Shown: positions 32,613 to 41,305 of the stretch, in pieces | Layout: each line of letters starts with the position of its first letter | How positions within the stretch are numbered: the stretch's first letter is position 1 | NCBI RefSeq assembly: GCF_013409045.1 | Contig: NZ_JACCBT010000001.1 | Span: forward strand, 4,774,001 to 4,838,000 | Length of the DNA: 64,000 nucleotides | Source: Actinomadura citrea | Lineage (GTDB): Bacteria > Actinomycetota > Actinomycetes > Streptosporangiales > Streptosporangiaceae | Direction: 5' to 3' | Position numbers and translations under genes: made by a program | The notes under the pieces: generated by a model | Databases searched by the model: none | What the model was told of the DNA's origin: nothing | What the model saw: only the letters and a program-made list of their open reading frames with translations

Positions 32613-33865
32613 AGCTGACGGTCATCGGGGGCGGGTCCACCTACACCCCCGAACTGGTCGACGGGCTCGCGCGGGCGCACGCGGCCCTGCCGGTGTCGGA
32701 GCTGGTGCTCGCCGACCCCGACGCCCGGCGGCTGGAGCTCGTCGGCGGGCTCTCCGCGCGGATGCTCGCCCGCGCCGGCCATCCCGCCCGCGTCGTCACC
32801 ACCGGCGACCTGGACGCGGCGGTCACGGACGCGACGATCGTCCTGCTCCAGCTGCGCGTCGGCGGGCAGGCGGCCCGGCACGTCGACGAGACGCTGCCGC
32901 TCGCCTGCGGCTGCGTCGGGCAGGAGACGACCGGCGCCGGCGGCCTCGCCAAGGCGCTGCGCACCGTCCCGGTCGTGCTGGACATCGCCGGGCGCGTCGC
33001 CGCCCGCGCCCCGCACGCCTGGATCATCGACTTCACCAACCCTGTCGGCATCGTCACCCGCGCCCTGCTGGACGCCGGGCACCGCGCGGTCGGCCTGTGC
33101 AACGTCGCGATCGGCTTCCAGCGGCGCGCGGCAGCGCTGCTGGACGTCCCGCCCGCCCGGGTCGGCCTCGGCCACGCCGGGCTCAACCACCTCACCTGGG
33201 TGCGGTCGGTCCGGCTGGACGGGCACGACGTCCTGCCGGACCTGCTCGACCGGCACCCCGGCGACCTCGCCGCGATCTCCGGCCTTCCCGCTCCGTTCCT
33301 CCAGGCGCTCGGCGCCGTCCCGTCCTACTACCTGCGCTACTTCTACGAGCACGACCGCGTCGTCGGGGAGCAGCGCGGCGCGCCGTCGCGGGCCGAGGAG
33401 GTCGCCGCGCTCGAACGCGACCTGCTGGAGGCCTACGCCGACCCCGCCCTGGACACCAGGCCCGCCCGGCTCGGCGAGCGCGGCGGCGCGTTCTACTCCG
33501 AGGCGGCCGTGCAGCTGGCCGCGTCCCTGATCGGCGGTCGCGGCGACGTGCAGGTCGTCAACGTGCGCAACCACCGCACCCTGCCGTTCCTGGACGACCG
33601 CGCGGTCATCGAGGTGCCGGCGCGGATCACCGGGTCCGGGCCGGTGCCGCTGCCCGTCCCGCCCCTGGAGCCACTGCTCGCCGGGCTGGTCGCCCATGTG
33701 TCGGCGTACGAGGAGCTGGCTCTGGAGGCGGCGCTGCGAGGCGGCGTGGACCGGGTCGCCGCGGCGCTGCTCGCGCATCCGCTCGTGGGCCAGCTGGACA
33801 CGGCCGAGCGCCTGGCCCGCGACCTGGTCGCCGCCAACCGCGCCCACCTCCCGTGGGCCGCCTGA
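32609..33865 (+). CDS. GH4 family glycosidase (6-phospho-beta-glucosidase type)
   Basis: A 418-residue NAD+- and Mn2+-dependent GH4 enzyme. It starts with the Rossmann motif IGGGSTYTPELVDGL, and has FTNPVGIVTRAL, the metal-site segment GLCNVAIGFQRRAA, and GHAGLNHLTWV with the metal-binding His. GH4 enzymes cleave glycosides by oxidation-elimination at C3. The type is closest to 6-phospho-beta-glucosidases, but an ABC importer delivers unphosphorylated sugar, so the true substrate is uncertain. The start is TTG 32609, overlapping the permease stop. Confidence 0.87.
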   Translation: MKLTVIGGGSTYTPELVDGLARAHAALPVSELVLADPDARRLELVGGLSARMLARAGHPARVVTTGDLDAAVTDATIVLLQLRVGGQAARHVDETLPLACGCVGQETTGAGGLAKALRTVPVVLDIAGRVAARAPHAWIIDFTNPVGIVTRALLDAGHRAVGLCNVAIGFQRRAAALLDVPPARVGLGHAGLNHLTWVRSVRLDGHDVLPDLLDRHPGDLAAISGLPAPFLQALGAVPSYYLRYFYEHDRVVGEQRGAPSRAEEVAALERDLLEAYADPALDTRPARLGERGGAFYSEAAVQLAASLIGGRGDVQVVNVRNHRTLPFLDDRAVIEVPARITGSGPVPLPVPPLEPLLAGLVAHVSAYEELALEAALRGGVDRVAAALLAHPLVGQLDTAERLARDLVAANRAHLPWAA

Positions 33866-34842
33866 TGGCCGCAGGCGTGCTGCTCGCCGTCGACGGCGGG
33901 AACAGCAAGACCGACGCGGCCGTCGCCACCACCGCCGGCGAGCTGCTCGCCACCGTGCGCGGCGACGGGTTCCGCCCGCAGGCCGCCGGGCTCGACGCCG
34001 CGCTCGACGCGCTGACGGCCGACATCGGCAGGGCGCTGCGGGCCGCCGGCGTCCGGACCGGCGACGTCGTCCACCTGGCCGCCTACCTGGCCAACGTCGA
34101 CCTGCCGGGCGAGGAGGAGCGGCTGGAGAAGCTCCTGCTCGCCCGGGGCGCCGCGCCGAGCGTGACGGTCGGCAACGACACGTTCGCGCTGCTGCGCAGC
34201 GCCGGCACCGAGGGCTGGGGCGTCGCGGTGGTCTGCGGCGCCGGCATCAACTGCGCGGGCGTCGCACCCGACGGGCGCACCGCGCGGTTCCCGTCCCTCG
34301 GCCCCCACACCGGCGACTGGGGCGGCGGCGGGGAGCTGGGCCGCTCGGCCCTGTGGCACGCCATCCGCGGCGAGGACGGCCGGGGACCGGAGACGGCGCT
34401 GACCGCCGCGGTCGCCGCCCACTTCGGCGTGGCCCGCGCCATCGACGTGGGCCTCGCCCTCCACCTCGGCGAGATCGGCCAGGACCGTCTCACCGCCCTG
34501 GCGCCCGTCCTGCTCGACATCGCCGAGGCCGCCGACGAGGTGGCCCGCGGCGTGGTGCTCCGGCTCGCCGAGGAGGTGGCGATCCTCGGCTCGGTCGCGC
34601 TGCGCCGCCTGGACCTGCTCGACGCCCCCGCCGACGTCGTCCTCGGCGGCGGCGTCCTCGCGGCCCGCCGGCCGCTGCTGATGGACGCGGTCGCGGACCG
34701 CTACGCCGCCCTCGCGCCGCGTGCCCGCCTGCTCATCCCCGATGACCCCCCGCTCCTCGGCGCCGCGCTCCTCGCCCTCGACCACGTCGCCGCCCCGCCG
34801 TCCGCCCACGCGGCCCTGCGCACCGCGTTCCGCCGCCGCTGA
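33865..34842 (+). CDS. BadF/BadG-type ATPase, probable amino-sugar kinase
   Basis: A 325-residue ASKHA-fold protein. LAVDGGNSKTDAAV at 6-19 is the phosphate-1 motif. VCGAGINCAG and GDWGGGGELG form the phosphate-2/adenosine region. Eukaryotic-type N-acetylglucosamine kinases belong to this family, and the position after GH4 in a sugar operon supports phosphorylation of the released hexosamine or glucose. ATG 33865 overlaps the glycosidase stop by one base; GTG 33853 is a possible longer start. Confidence 0.82.
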   Translation: MAAGVLLAVDGGNSKTDAAVATTAGELLATVRGDGFRPQAAGLDAALDALTADIGRALRAAGVRTGDVVHLAAYLANVDLPGEEERLEKLLLARGAAPSVTVGNDTFALLRSAGTEGWGVAVVCGAGINCAGVAPDGRTARFPSLGPHTGDWGGGGELGRSALWHAIRGEDGRGPETALTAAVAAHFGVARAIDVGLALHLGEIGQDRLTALAPVLLDIAEAADEVARGVVLRLAEEVAILGSVALRRLDLLDAPADVVLGGGVLAARRPLLMDAVADRYAALAPRARLLIPDDPPLLGAALLALDHVAAPPSAHAALRTAFRRR

Positions 34843-34932
34843 CCCACGGTCGGGCCGCCGGCGCCCGGGTACCTACCATGGCGATGGACGGGCGGCCTGC
34901 AGGGCTCTCGGCCCGCTGAACCGGCGCCGCCC

Positions 34933-34946
34933 TTGACGTTGTAAGG
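34933..34946. promoter_or_regulatory. TTGAC-N3-GTAA element before the F420-type oxidoreductase gene (copy 3)
   Basis: TTGACGTTGTAAGG in the context CCTTGAC-GTT-GTAAGG lies 28-41 bases before ATG 34974. It could serve as a -35 (TTGACG) as well as an operator half. The 131-base gap 34843-34973 holds nothing else I can support. Confidence 0.4.
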
Positions 34947-34973
34947 TTCCGCCGGTGCGGGGAGGGGGCCGCC

Positions 34974-35891
34974 ATGGAGATCGGGTTCGCGGTGCCGGGG
35001 TCGGGGGCGTGGGCGACCCCGCGCCACCAGGTGACGGTGGCGCGGCGGGCAGAGGAGCTCGGCTACCGCTCGCTGTGGACGCTGCAGCGGGTCCTCAATC
35101 CGGCCGGGTCTCCGGACCGCACCTACCGCAACGTCCCCGACCCGCTGATCACCCTGGCCTACCTCGCCGCCCACACCACCCGGGCGCGGCTCGGCGTCGC
35201 GGTCGTGAACCTGCCGTTCTACGCGCCGCCGATCCTCGCCAAGCAGGCCGCCACCCTCGACCACGTCAGCGGCGGGCGCCTGGACCTCGGGCTCGGGATC
35301 GGCTGGATGCGGGAGGAGTTCGCCGCGGTCGGCGCCCCGATGGCGCGGCGCGGGGCCCGCGCCGAGGAGTTCATCGCCGCCCTGCGCGCCCTGTGGGCCG
35401 GCGGGCCCGGGGACGCCGCGCGGTTCCAGGGCGAGTTCTACGACATCCCGCCCGTGACCATGGACCCGCGCCCGCTCCAGCCGTCCGGGCCCCCGATCCT
35501 GCTGGGCGGCGGGGCCGACCCCGCACTGCGGCGCGCCGGGCGGCTGGCCGAGGGCTGGGTCAGCTCCAGCCGCGCCGACCTCGCCGCGATCGGCCGCTCC
35601 GTCGAGGTGGTGCGGGCGGCGGCCGAGGAGGCCGGGCGGGACGCGTCCGCGCTGCGGTTCGTGTGCCGGGGCGCGGTCCGGGTCCGCCCCGCGGGGCGGG
35701 AGGAGCGGCGCCCGCTCACCGGCGCCTTCGAGGAGATCCGCGGCGACTTCGGGGCGCTGGCGCGGCAGGGCGTCACCGAGCTGTTCGTCGACCTGAACTT
35801 CGACCCCGAGATCACCGGGCCGGACGCCGATCCGGAGGCGTCGCTGGACCGCGCCCTGGAGGCGCTGGAGGCGTTCGCGCCCGGGACCTGA
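34974..35891 (+). CDS. LLM-class F420-dependent oxidoreductase
   Basis: A 305-residue luciferase-like TIM barrel. It has ELGYRSLWTLQRVLNP, LAYLAAHTTRARLGVAVVNLPFY, and the family hallmark LDHVSGGRLDLGLGIGWMREEF near 92-113. GPPILLGGGADPALRRAGRLAEGW follows. These enzymes use reduced F420 or FMN; actinobacterial ones of this pattern are usually F420-dependent. The substrate is unknown. ATG 34974 follows GGGGAGGGGG. The gene abuts the Lrp gene tail to tail. Confidence 0.88.
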   Translation: MEIGFAVPGSGAWATPRHQVTVARRAEELGYRSLWTLQRVLNPAGSPDRTYRNVPDPLITLAYLAAHTTRARLGVAVVNLPFYAPPILAKQAATLDHVSGGRLDLGLGIGWMREEFAAVGAPMARRGARAEEFIAALRALWAGGPGDAARFQGEFYDIPPVTMDPRPLQPSGPPILLGGGADPALRRAGRLAEGWVSSSRADLAAIGRSVEVVRAAAEEAGRDASALRFVCRGAVRVRPAGREERRPLTGAFEEIRGDFGALARQGVTELFVDLNFDPEITGPDADPEASLDRALEALEAFAPGT

Positions 35892-36332
35892 CTACAGGGG
35901 CGGCCGCCGCGCCTCCCAGGGCGTGCTGAGCACGACCGTGGTGCGGGTCGCGACGTTCGCGGCGGCGCGGATCTTCTGCAGCAGGTCCTCCAGCTCGTTC
36001 GGGGAGGCGACCCGGACCTTGAGGATGTAGCTCTCCTCCCCCGCCACCGAGTGGCACGCCTCGATCGCCTGCAGGTGGGCCAGCCGGTCGGGAGCGTCGT
36101 CGGGGGCGGCCGGGTCGATCGGCTTGATCGACACGAAGGCGGTCAGCGGCAGGCCGATCTGCCCGTTGTCCAGCTGGGCGGCGAAGCCCTTGATGACGCC
36201 GCGCTTCTGCAGCCGCCGGACGCGCTGGTGCACCGCCGACACCGACAGCCCCGTCTCCTTGGCCAGGTCGGTGAAACTCATCCGCCCGTCGTCGGCGAGC
36301 AGGGCCATGATCTGACGATCGATCTCCTCCAC
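35892..36332 (-). CDS. Lrp/AsnC-family transcriptional regulator
   Basis: A 146-residue regulator. The N-terminal helix-turn-helix is near 4-55 (DRQIMALLADDGRMSFTDLAKETGLSVSAVHQRVRRL). The C-terminal RAM effector domain covers about 65-140 with HSVAGEESYILKVRVAS. Lrp-type proteins sense amino acids and often control amino-acid metabolism. Its targets are not evident; a role in the lysine genes 12 kb away is not supported by any shared site I could see. It ends exactly where the convergent oxidoreductase ends. Confidence 0.9.
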   Translation of the reverse strand: MEEIDRQIMALLADDGRMSFTDLAKETGLSVSAVHQRVRRLQKRGVIKGFAAQLDNGQIGLPLTAFVSIKPIDPAAPDDAPDRLAHLQAIEACHSVAGEESYILKVRVASPNELEDLLQKIRAAANVATRTTVVLSTPWEARRPPL

Positions 36333-36433
36333 GCGGGAAATCTAGCGCGCCGAGGCCGGTGCATGGGCCCCCCTTCGATCACGGATCGGCCTTCCCGCGG
36401 AGGCCGGTCGCCGCTCCGGACCCGGCGGCGGCG

Positions 36434-37456
36434 TTATCGGCGCGCGGAGCGCAGCGGACCGCAGCTGCCGCGCACCACCAGCTCCGTCGGCAGCAGGACG
36501 GGCCCTCCCCTGCCGCGCCGGGCGGGCTCGCGCAGCAGCAGCTCGCAGGCGCGGTAGCCGATGTCGTGGCCGGGCCTGGCCACGGCGGTGAGCGGCGGGT
36601 CGCACAGCTCCGCCCAGGCGACGTCGTCCACCATCGCGATGGACACGTCCGCCGGCACGCGCAGGTCCAGCTCGCGGGCGACCAGGACGGCGGCCTCGCC
36701 GAGCAGGTGGCCCGCGGCCAGGACGGCGGTGACGTCCGCGCGCCGCTGCAGCAGCCCGGCGGCGGCTGCGTAGGCGGCGTCGCGGGCGGGGCGGGCGGCC
36801 ACGACCAGGTCCTCCTCCACGGGCACGCCCAGCTGCGCCAGGGTGTCGCGGAACGCGCGCTCGCGCACGCCCGCGGGGCGGCCCGGCACGCCGCCGAGGA
36901 ACCCGATGCGGCGGTGACCGAGCCCCGCGAGGTACTCGGCGAGGGACCGCACGCCGCCCGCGTCGTCGGCCAGGACGGACGGGATGTCGGGCAGCCCGGG
37001 CAGGACGCGGTCGGCGAACACGACGCTGGAGCAGATCCGGGCCGCGGCGCGCCAGTCGGCCTCGTCCCCGGCGGGCAGCGCGATGATCCCGTCGACCCGC
37101 TGCTCGACGAGCCGGTCGACGATCTCGGCCTCGCGGGAGGGATCGCCGTGCGCGGCGTCCACGATGACGTGCTCGCCGAGGGTCCGGGCGCAGGCCAGCA
37201 CACCCGCGACCACCTCGGCGCAGAACGGGTCGGTGACGTCGGGGACGACGAGGCCGATGCCGCCGCTGCGGCGCAGCTTCAGGCCCCGCCCGAGGGCGCT
37301 CGGCCGGTAGTCCAGCTCGCGGGCCGCGGCCAGCACCCGCTCGCGGGTCGCGGCGCTGGCCGAGCCCGTCCCGGAGAACACCCGCGACACCGTGGCGATG
37401 CCGACGCCCGCCGCCGCGGCCACGTCCTTGATCGTCGCCGACCGCCGTTCCGCCAT
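36434..37456 (-). CDS. LacI-family transcriptional repressor
   Basis: A 340-residue LacI-type repressor. The helix-turn-helix and hinge are TIKDVAAAAGVGIATVSRVF near 8-27 and RELDYRPSALGRGL near 47-60. A periplasmic-binding-protein-like effector domain follows (IGLVVPDVTDPFCAEVV to the C-terminus). It is divergent from a stand-alone sugar ATPase gene. The shared intergenic region carries two palindromes with the central CG typical of LacI operators, so it probably controls itself and that ATPase. Confidence 0.92.
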   Translation of the reverse strand: MAERRSATIKDVAAAAGVGIATVSRVFSGTGSASAATRERVLAAARELDYRPSALGRGLKLRRSGGIGLVVPDVTDPFCAEVVAGVLACARTLGEHVIVDAAHGDPSREAEIVDRLVEQRVDGIIALPAGDEADWRAAARICSSVVFADRVLPGLPDIPSVLADDAGGVRSLAEYLAGLGHRRIGFLGGVPGRPAGVRERAFRDTLAQLGVPVEEDLVVAARPARDAAYAAAAGLLQRRADVTAVLAAGHLLGEAAVLVARELDLRVPADVSIAMVDDVAWAELCDPPLTAVARPGHDIGYRACELLLREPARRGRGGPVLLPTELVVRGSCGPLRSARR

Positions 37457-37512
37457 CCGCGCGCCGCCCCTTTCCGCCCGTTTCGATCATCTTCTCACGA
37501 TGACGTCTCCCC

Positions 37513-37526
37513 TGGAAACGATTCCA
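37513..37526. promoter_or_regulatory. LacI-type operator TGGAAACGATTCCA
   Basis: A 14-base imperfect palindrome around a central CG, 57 bases upstream of the lacI-type start codon. Confidence 0.65.
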
Positions 37527-37578
37527 TGATGTTTACTCCAGCCAATACGACATATCCCCTGCTCGGCGGGGGAACAGC

Positions 37579-37590
37579 GGAAACGTTTCC
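37579..37590. promoter_or_regulatory. LacI-type operator GGAAACGTTTCC
   Basis: A perfect 12-base palindrome centred on CG, 13 bases before the sugar ATPase start codon and just ahead of its AGGGG ribosome-binding site. Binding here would block the ATPase gene. Confidence 0.7.
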
Positions 37591-37603
37591 ATAAGGGGTA
37601 CGG

Positions 37604-38851
37604 ATGGCCAAGATCGTGCTGGACCGGGTCGACAAGGTGTACGGCGGTGGAGTCAAGGCCGTCGACGGGCTCGACCTGGAGATCCGCGACGGTGAGTTCA
37701 TGGTGCTGGTCGGGCCGTCCGGCTGCGGCAAGTCCACCGCGCTGCGGATGATCGCGGGGCTGGAGGAGATCTCCGGCGGGAAGATCTCCATCGGCGACCA
37801 GGTCGTCAACGACCTCGCGCCGAAGGACCGCGACATCGCGATGGTGTTCCAGAACTACGCCCTCTACCCGCACATGACGGTCGAGCAGAACCTCGCGTTC
37901 GGCCTCAAGCTGCGCGGCACGCCGAAGGCGGAGATCAAGCAGAAGGTCCGCGACGCCGCCAAGATGCTCGGGCTGGAGCAGTACCTGTCCCGCAAGCCGG
38001 CCGCGCTGTCGGGCGGCCAGCGGCAGCGCGTCGCGATGGGCCGCGCGATCGTGCGCCAGCCGCAGGCGTTCCTGATGGACGAGCCGCTGTCCAACCTCGA
38101 CGCCAAGCTCCGCGTGTCCATGCGCGCCTCCCTCAGCCAGCTGCACGAGCGGCTCGGCGTCACCACCGTGTACGTCACCCACGACCAGGTCGAGGCGATG
38201 ACCCTGGGGTCGCGGGTGTGCGTGCTGCGCGAGGGCAAGCTGCAGCAGGTCGACACCCCGCAGCGGCTGTTCGACAACCCCGTCAACCTGTTCGTGGCCG
38301 GGTTCATCGGCTCGCCGGCGATGAACTTCGTGCTCGCCGACCTCGACACCGGCGACGGCGGGGCACAGGTCTCCTTCGCCGGCTACACGCTTCCGGTCCC
38401 GGCCTCGGTCGTGGACGGCAAGCCGGGTCTGAGCGACTACCTCGGCCAGAAGATCATCCTCGGCATCCGCCCGTCGGACTTCGAGGACTCCGCGCACGCC
38501 CAGCCCGGCTGGGCGCCGATGGCGGTGCGCAGCAGCGTCACCGAGGAACTCGGCAGCGAGATCAACGTGATCTTCACGATCGACGCGCCGCCGGTCGAGC
38601 ACAAGGACACCGCGGACCTGGCCGAGGACGCCGCGGAGGGCGAGGCCGACATGACGATCCCGCTGATCGACAACAAGGCGCTGTGGACGGCCCGCGTCAA
38701 CTCCCGGTCGCACGTGCGCCCGGGGCAGGACGTGGACCTCGCCGTCGACACGCGCCGCCTGCACTTCTTCGACCCGTCCAGCGGCCTGGCCATCGGGCAC
38801 TCCGACGCCGCCGAACGGCACGGCGCCGCGGACCTGCGCAAGTCCGGCTGA
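37604..38851 (+). CDS. MsiK/UgpC-type sugar ABC transporter ATPase (stand-alone)
   Basis: A 415-residue ATPase. Walker A is GPSGCGKST near 37-45, the signature is LSGGQRQRVAMGR, and Walker B is FLMDEPLSNLDAKLR. A C-terminal TOBE/regulatory extension follows (about 240-400), as in MsiK, MalK and UgpC, including an acidic insertion (AEDAAEGEAD). No permease lies next to it on its strand. In Streptomyces one such ATPase serves many sugar importers, so it may energise the operon at 29.5-32.6 kb. The start ATG is preceded by AGGGG and a LacI operator. Confidence 0.9.
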   Translation: MAKIVLDRVDKVYGGGVKAVDGLDLEIRDGEFMVLVGPSGCGKSTALRMIAGLEEISGGKISIGDQVVNDLAPKDRDIAMVFQNYALYPHMTVEQNLAFGLKLRGTPKAEIKQKVRDAAKMLGLEQYLSRKPAALSGGQRQRVAMGRAIVRQPQAFLMDEPLSNLDAKLRVSMRASLSQLHERLGVTTVYVTHDQVEAMTLGSRVCVLREGKLQQVDTPQRLFDNPVNLFVAGFIGSPAMNFVLADLDTGDGGAQVSFAGYTLPVPASVVDGKPGLSDYLGQKIILGIRPSDFEDSAHAQPGWAPMAVRSSVTEELGSEINVIFTIDAPPVEHKDTADLAEDAAEGEADMTIPLIDNKALWTARVNSRSHVRPGQDVDLAVDTRRLHFFDPSSGLAIGHSDAAERHGAADLRKSG

Positions 38852-38909
38852 GCTGAGGGCAGCGGACCAGGGGCGTGAGGATTCGTCCCCCGCAAGGACC
38901 GGTCCGCTG

Positions 38910-38960
38910 GAACGGGGCGGTGCCCACGGCCTGAGCAAGGCCGTGGGCACCGCCCCGTTC
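38910..38960. terminator. Bidirectional terminator, 22-bp perfect stem
   Basis: Bases 38910-38931 are perfectly complementary to 38939-38960 around the loop TGAGCAA. It lies between the convergent ATPase and MalG-type permease genes and could end both transcripts. Confidence 0.8.
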
Positions 38961-38968
38961 GAGCACCG

Positions 38969-39901
38969 TCACTTCACCGAGCCGGCGAGGACCCCCTGGA
39001 CGAAGTAGCGCTGGAAGGCGAAGAACACCACCAGCGGTACGACCAGCGACAGGAACGCGCCGGGCGCGAGGATGTCGATGTTGCCGGTGAACTGCCGCAT
39101 CTGCGACTGCAGCCACTTGGTCATCGGCTGCGACCCGGTGTCGGCGAACACCAGCGCGACCAGCAGGTCGTTCCACACCCACAGGAACTGGAAGATGCCG
39201 AGCGAGGCGATCGCCGGGCCGCCCAGCGGGAAGATCACCCGGCGGAAGATCGTCCACTCCGAGCCGCCGTCCATCCGCGCCGCCTCCAGCAGGTCCCGGG
39301 GGATCGCCGCGAAGAAGTTGCGGAGCAGGAAGACGGCGAACGGCAGCCCGAAGGCGACGTGGAACAGCACCACGCCGGTGACCGAGCCGAACATGTGGAA
39401 GCCGCCGAACTCGATGTGGCCGTACAGCTTGGCGACCGGGATCAGCGCGACCTGGACCGGGACCACCAGCAGCGCCACGACGCCGAGGAAGAGCCAGTCC
39501 CGGCCGGGGAACTCCATCCAGGCGAACGCGTAGGCGGCCAGCGAGGCGATCGCGACCACCAGCAACGTCGCCGGGACGGTGATCAGCACCGTGTTCCAGA
39601 ACGAGTCGACGAAGTCGCCCTTGTCCAGCAGCGCGCTGTAGGACTCGGTGGTCAGCTGCGCCGGCTTGGCGAACACGTTCCACCAGCCGTCGGCGTTGTT
39701 GTCCTCGTTCGAGCGCAGCGAGGCGACCAGCAGGCCGAGGGTCGGCACCAGCCAGAACAGCGCGATCAGGACCAGCAGCGCCTGCGCGGCACCGCCGCCG
39801 GCCCGGCCGACGGCCCGCGCGGCCAGGCCGCGGCGCGGCGCCCCCGCCGCACCGCCCTCCGCCCCGGAGGGCGCCTGCGCGGCCTTCTCCGCGGTGCTCA
39901 T
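38969..39901 (-). CDS. Sugar ABC transporter permease (MalG type)
   Basis: A 310-residue permease with six helices and a 30-residue polar N-terminus. The EAA loop is EAARMDGGSEWTIFRRVIFPLGGPA. LVALVFADTGSQPMT precedes the last helices. It is the last gene of a four-gene importer operon on the minus strand and overlaps the MalF-type gene by ATGA. It resembles alpha-glucoside-type (AglG-like) permeases. A strong shared terminator follows. Confidence 0.9.
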   Translation of the reverse strand: MSTAEKAAQAPSGAEGGAAGAPRRGLAARAVGRAGGGAAQALLVLIALFWLVPTLGLLVASLRSNEDNNADGWWNVFAKPAQLTTESYSALLDKGDFVDSFWNTVLITVPATLLVVAIASLAAYAFAWMEFPGRDWLFLGVVALLVVPVQVALIPVAKLYGHIEFGGFHMFGSVTGVVLFHVAFGLPFAVFLLRNFFAAIPRDLLEAARMDGGSEWTIFRRVIFPLGGPAIASLGIFQFLWVWNDLLVALVFADTGSQPMTKWLQSQMRQFTGNIDILAPGAFLSLVVPLVVFFAFQRYFVQGVLAGSVK

Positions 39902-41283
39902 TTGCGCTCCTGCCGCAGTCGCCGGATGTTGAACAGCATGGCGGGCAGCACGAGCACGAACAGCAGCACGGCGATGGCGCTGCCGGAGCCCTGGTCGTTG
40001 CCGCCGCCGAACGACTCGGTCCACATCTGCAGCGCCAGCACGCTGGCGTTCGGATCGCCGCCGCCGATGATGTAGACGAGGTCGAAGACCTTCAGGACGT
40101 TGATGACCAGCGTCACCAGGACCACCATCAGGACGGGCGCGAGCAGCGGGATCGTCACCCGCCGGAACACCTGCCACTCGGTGGCGCCGTCCACCCGCGC
40201 CGCCTCCAGGGCGTCGCGCGGGATGGCGGCGAGCCCCGCGGCGATGAGCACCATCGCGAAGCCCGACCACACCCACAGGTACGACCCGATGATCGCCGGG
40301 GTGATGAGCGTGTCGCCGAGCCATTCGGCGCCCTGGTAGGCCGTGGTGAAGTTGTCCTTGGGCAGCCGGATCGTGTACGTCCCGGCGGGCACCTTCCTCA
40401 TGGTGAAGGTTCCGTCGGCCTCCGTGGTGGCCTTGGCGACGACCTTGCCGCCCTGGACCGCCTCCACCCTGATGCCCGGCAGGCCGGATTCACCCGAGTT
40501 CGGGGCGTTCTGCTGCCCGCCGCCGCCCCGGGTGAAGTCGAACCAGACCGTGCCGGTCAGCTGGCCCGGCGCGGCGGCCGGGGGCGGCGCGGCGGGCTCG
40601 GCGCCCTTCGGCAGGTACTCCGGCTTGATCTTCAGCAGCGGGACGAGCGCGCTCTGCCCAGCCGAGTACGGCCGCACCGAGACCACGGCGCCGGCGTCCT
40701 GGCGGACCGGCGCGCTCCCGCCGTTGCGGGGCCCGGCGCCCGGATAGCTGGTGTCCCGCCGGAACATGTCGTGGACCGCGACCATGGCCGCGTTCGCCAC
40801 GCCCTTGTCCGGGTCCTGCTGGTACACCAGCCGGAAGATCACGCCGGAGGCGAGGAACGAGATCGCCATGGGCATGAACACCACGAGCTTGAACACCGTC
40901 GCCCACCGGATCCGCTCGGTGAGCACGGCGAACACCAGGCCGATGACGGTCACCACCGTCGGCGCCACGACGACCCAGATGGCGGTGTTGCGCACCGCCA
41001 CGAGGTTGTCGTGCCCCTTGAAGACGCCGGTGTAGTTGTCGACGCCGACGAACGAGCCGCCCGAGGCGTCGAAGAAGCTGCGGATCACCGAGTAGACGAT
41101 CGGGTACACGACGAGGAAGCCGAGCAGCAGCAGCGCCGGCAGCAGGAACATCAGTGCCAGCCACGACGGCGGGGTCAGCCGCTCGCGCGCGCCGCGGGCG
41201 CCCGGACGGCCGGGCGTGGCGTCGATGGCGGCGGCGCCGCCGGCCGTCGCGGCCGGCGGCACCTCCTCATTCGGAGCCTTCAT
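39898..41283 (-). CDS. Sugar ABC transporter permease (MalF type) with extracytoplasmic insert
   Basis: A 461-residue permease. Membrane helices are at about 41-62, 100-121, 133-152, then from about 328 on. The EAA loop is at about 359-381 (LEAARVDGATEWQVFRRVTIPL). Residues about 165-325 form an inserted region between the third and fourth helices. Its second half (GTVWFDF, GLPGIRVEAVQGGKVVAKATTEADG, KVPAGTYTIRLP) looks like a carboxypeptidase-regulatory/SdrD-B-like beta-sandwich. Ordinary MalF-type permeases lacking such an insert are near 300 residues. The insert may touch the binding protein or the sugar. Confidence 0.87.
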   Translation of the reverse strand: MKAPNEEVPPAATAGGAAAIDATPGRPGARGARERLTPPSWLALMFLLPALLLLGFLVVYPIVYSVIRSFFDASGGSFVGVDNYTGVFKGHDNLVAVRNTAIWVVVAPTVVTVIGLVFAVLTERIRWATVFKLVVFMPMAISFLASGVIFRLVYQQDPDKGVANAAMVAVHDMFRRDTSYPGAGPRNGGSAPVRQDAGAVVSVRPYSAGQSALVPLLKIKPEYLPKGAEPAAPPPAAAPGQLTGTVWFDFTRGGGGQQNAPNSGESGLPGIRVEAVQGGKVVAKATTEADGTFTMRKVPAGTYTIRLPKDNFTTAYQGAEWLGDTLITPAIIGSYLWVWSGFAMVLIAAGLAAIPRDALEAARVDGATEWQVFRRVTIPLLAPVLMVVLVTLVINVLKVFDLVYIIGGGDPNASVLALQMWTESFGGGNDQGSGSAIAVLLFVLVLPAMLFNIRRLRQERK

Positions 41284-41305
41284 CGAGGGTTTCCCTACCT
41301 AGGCC

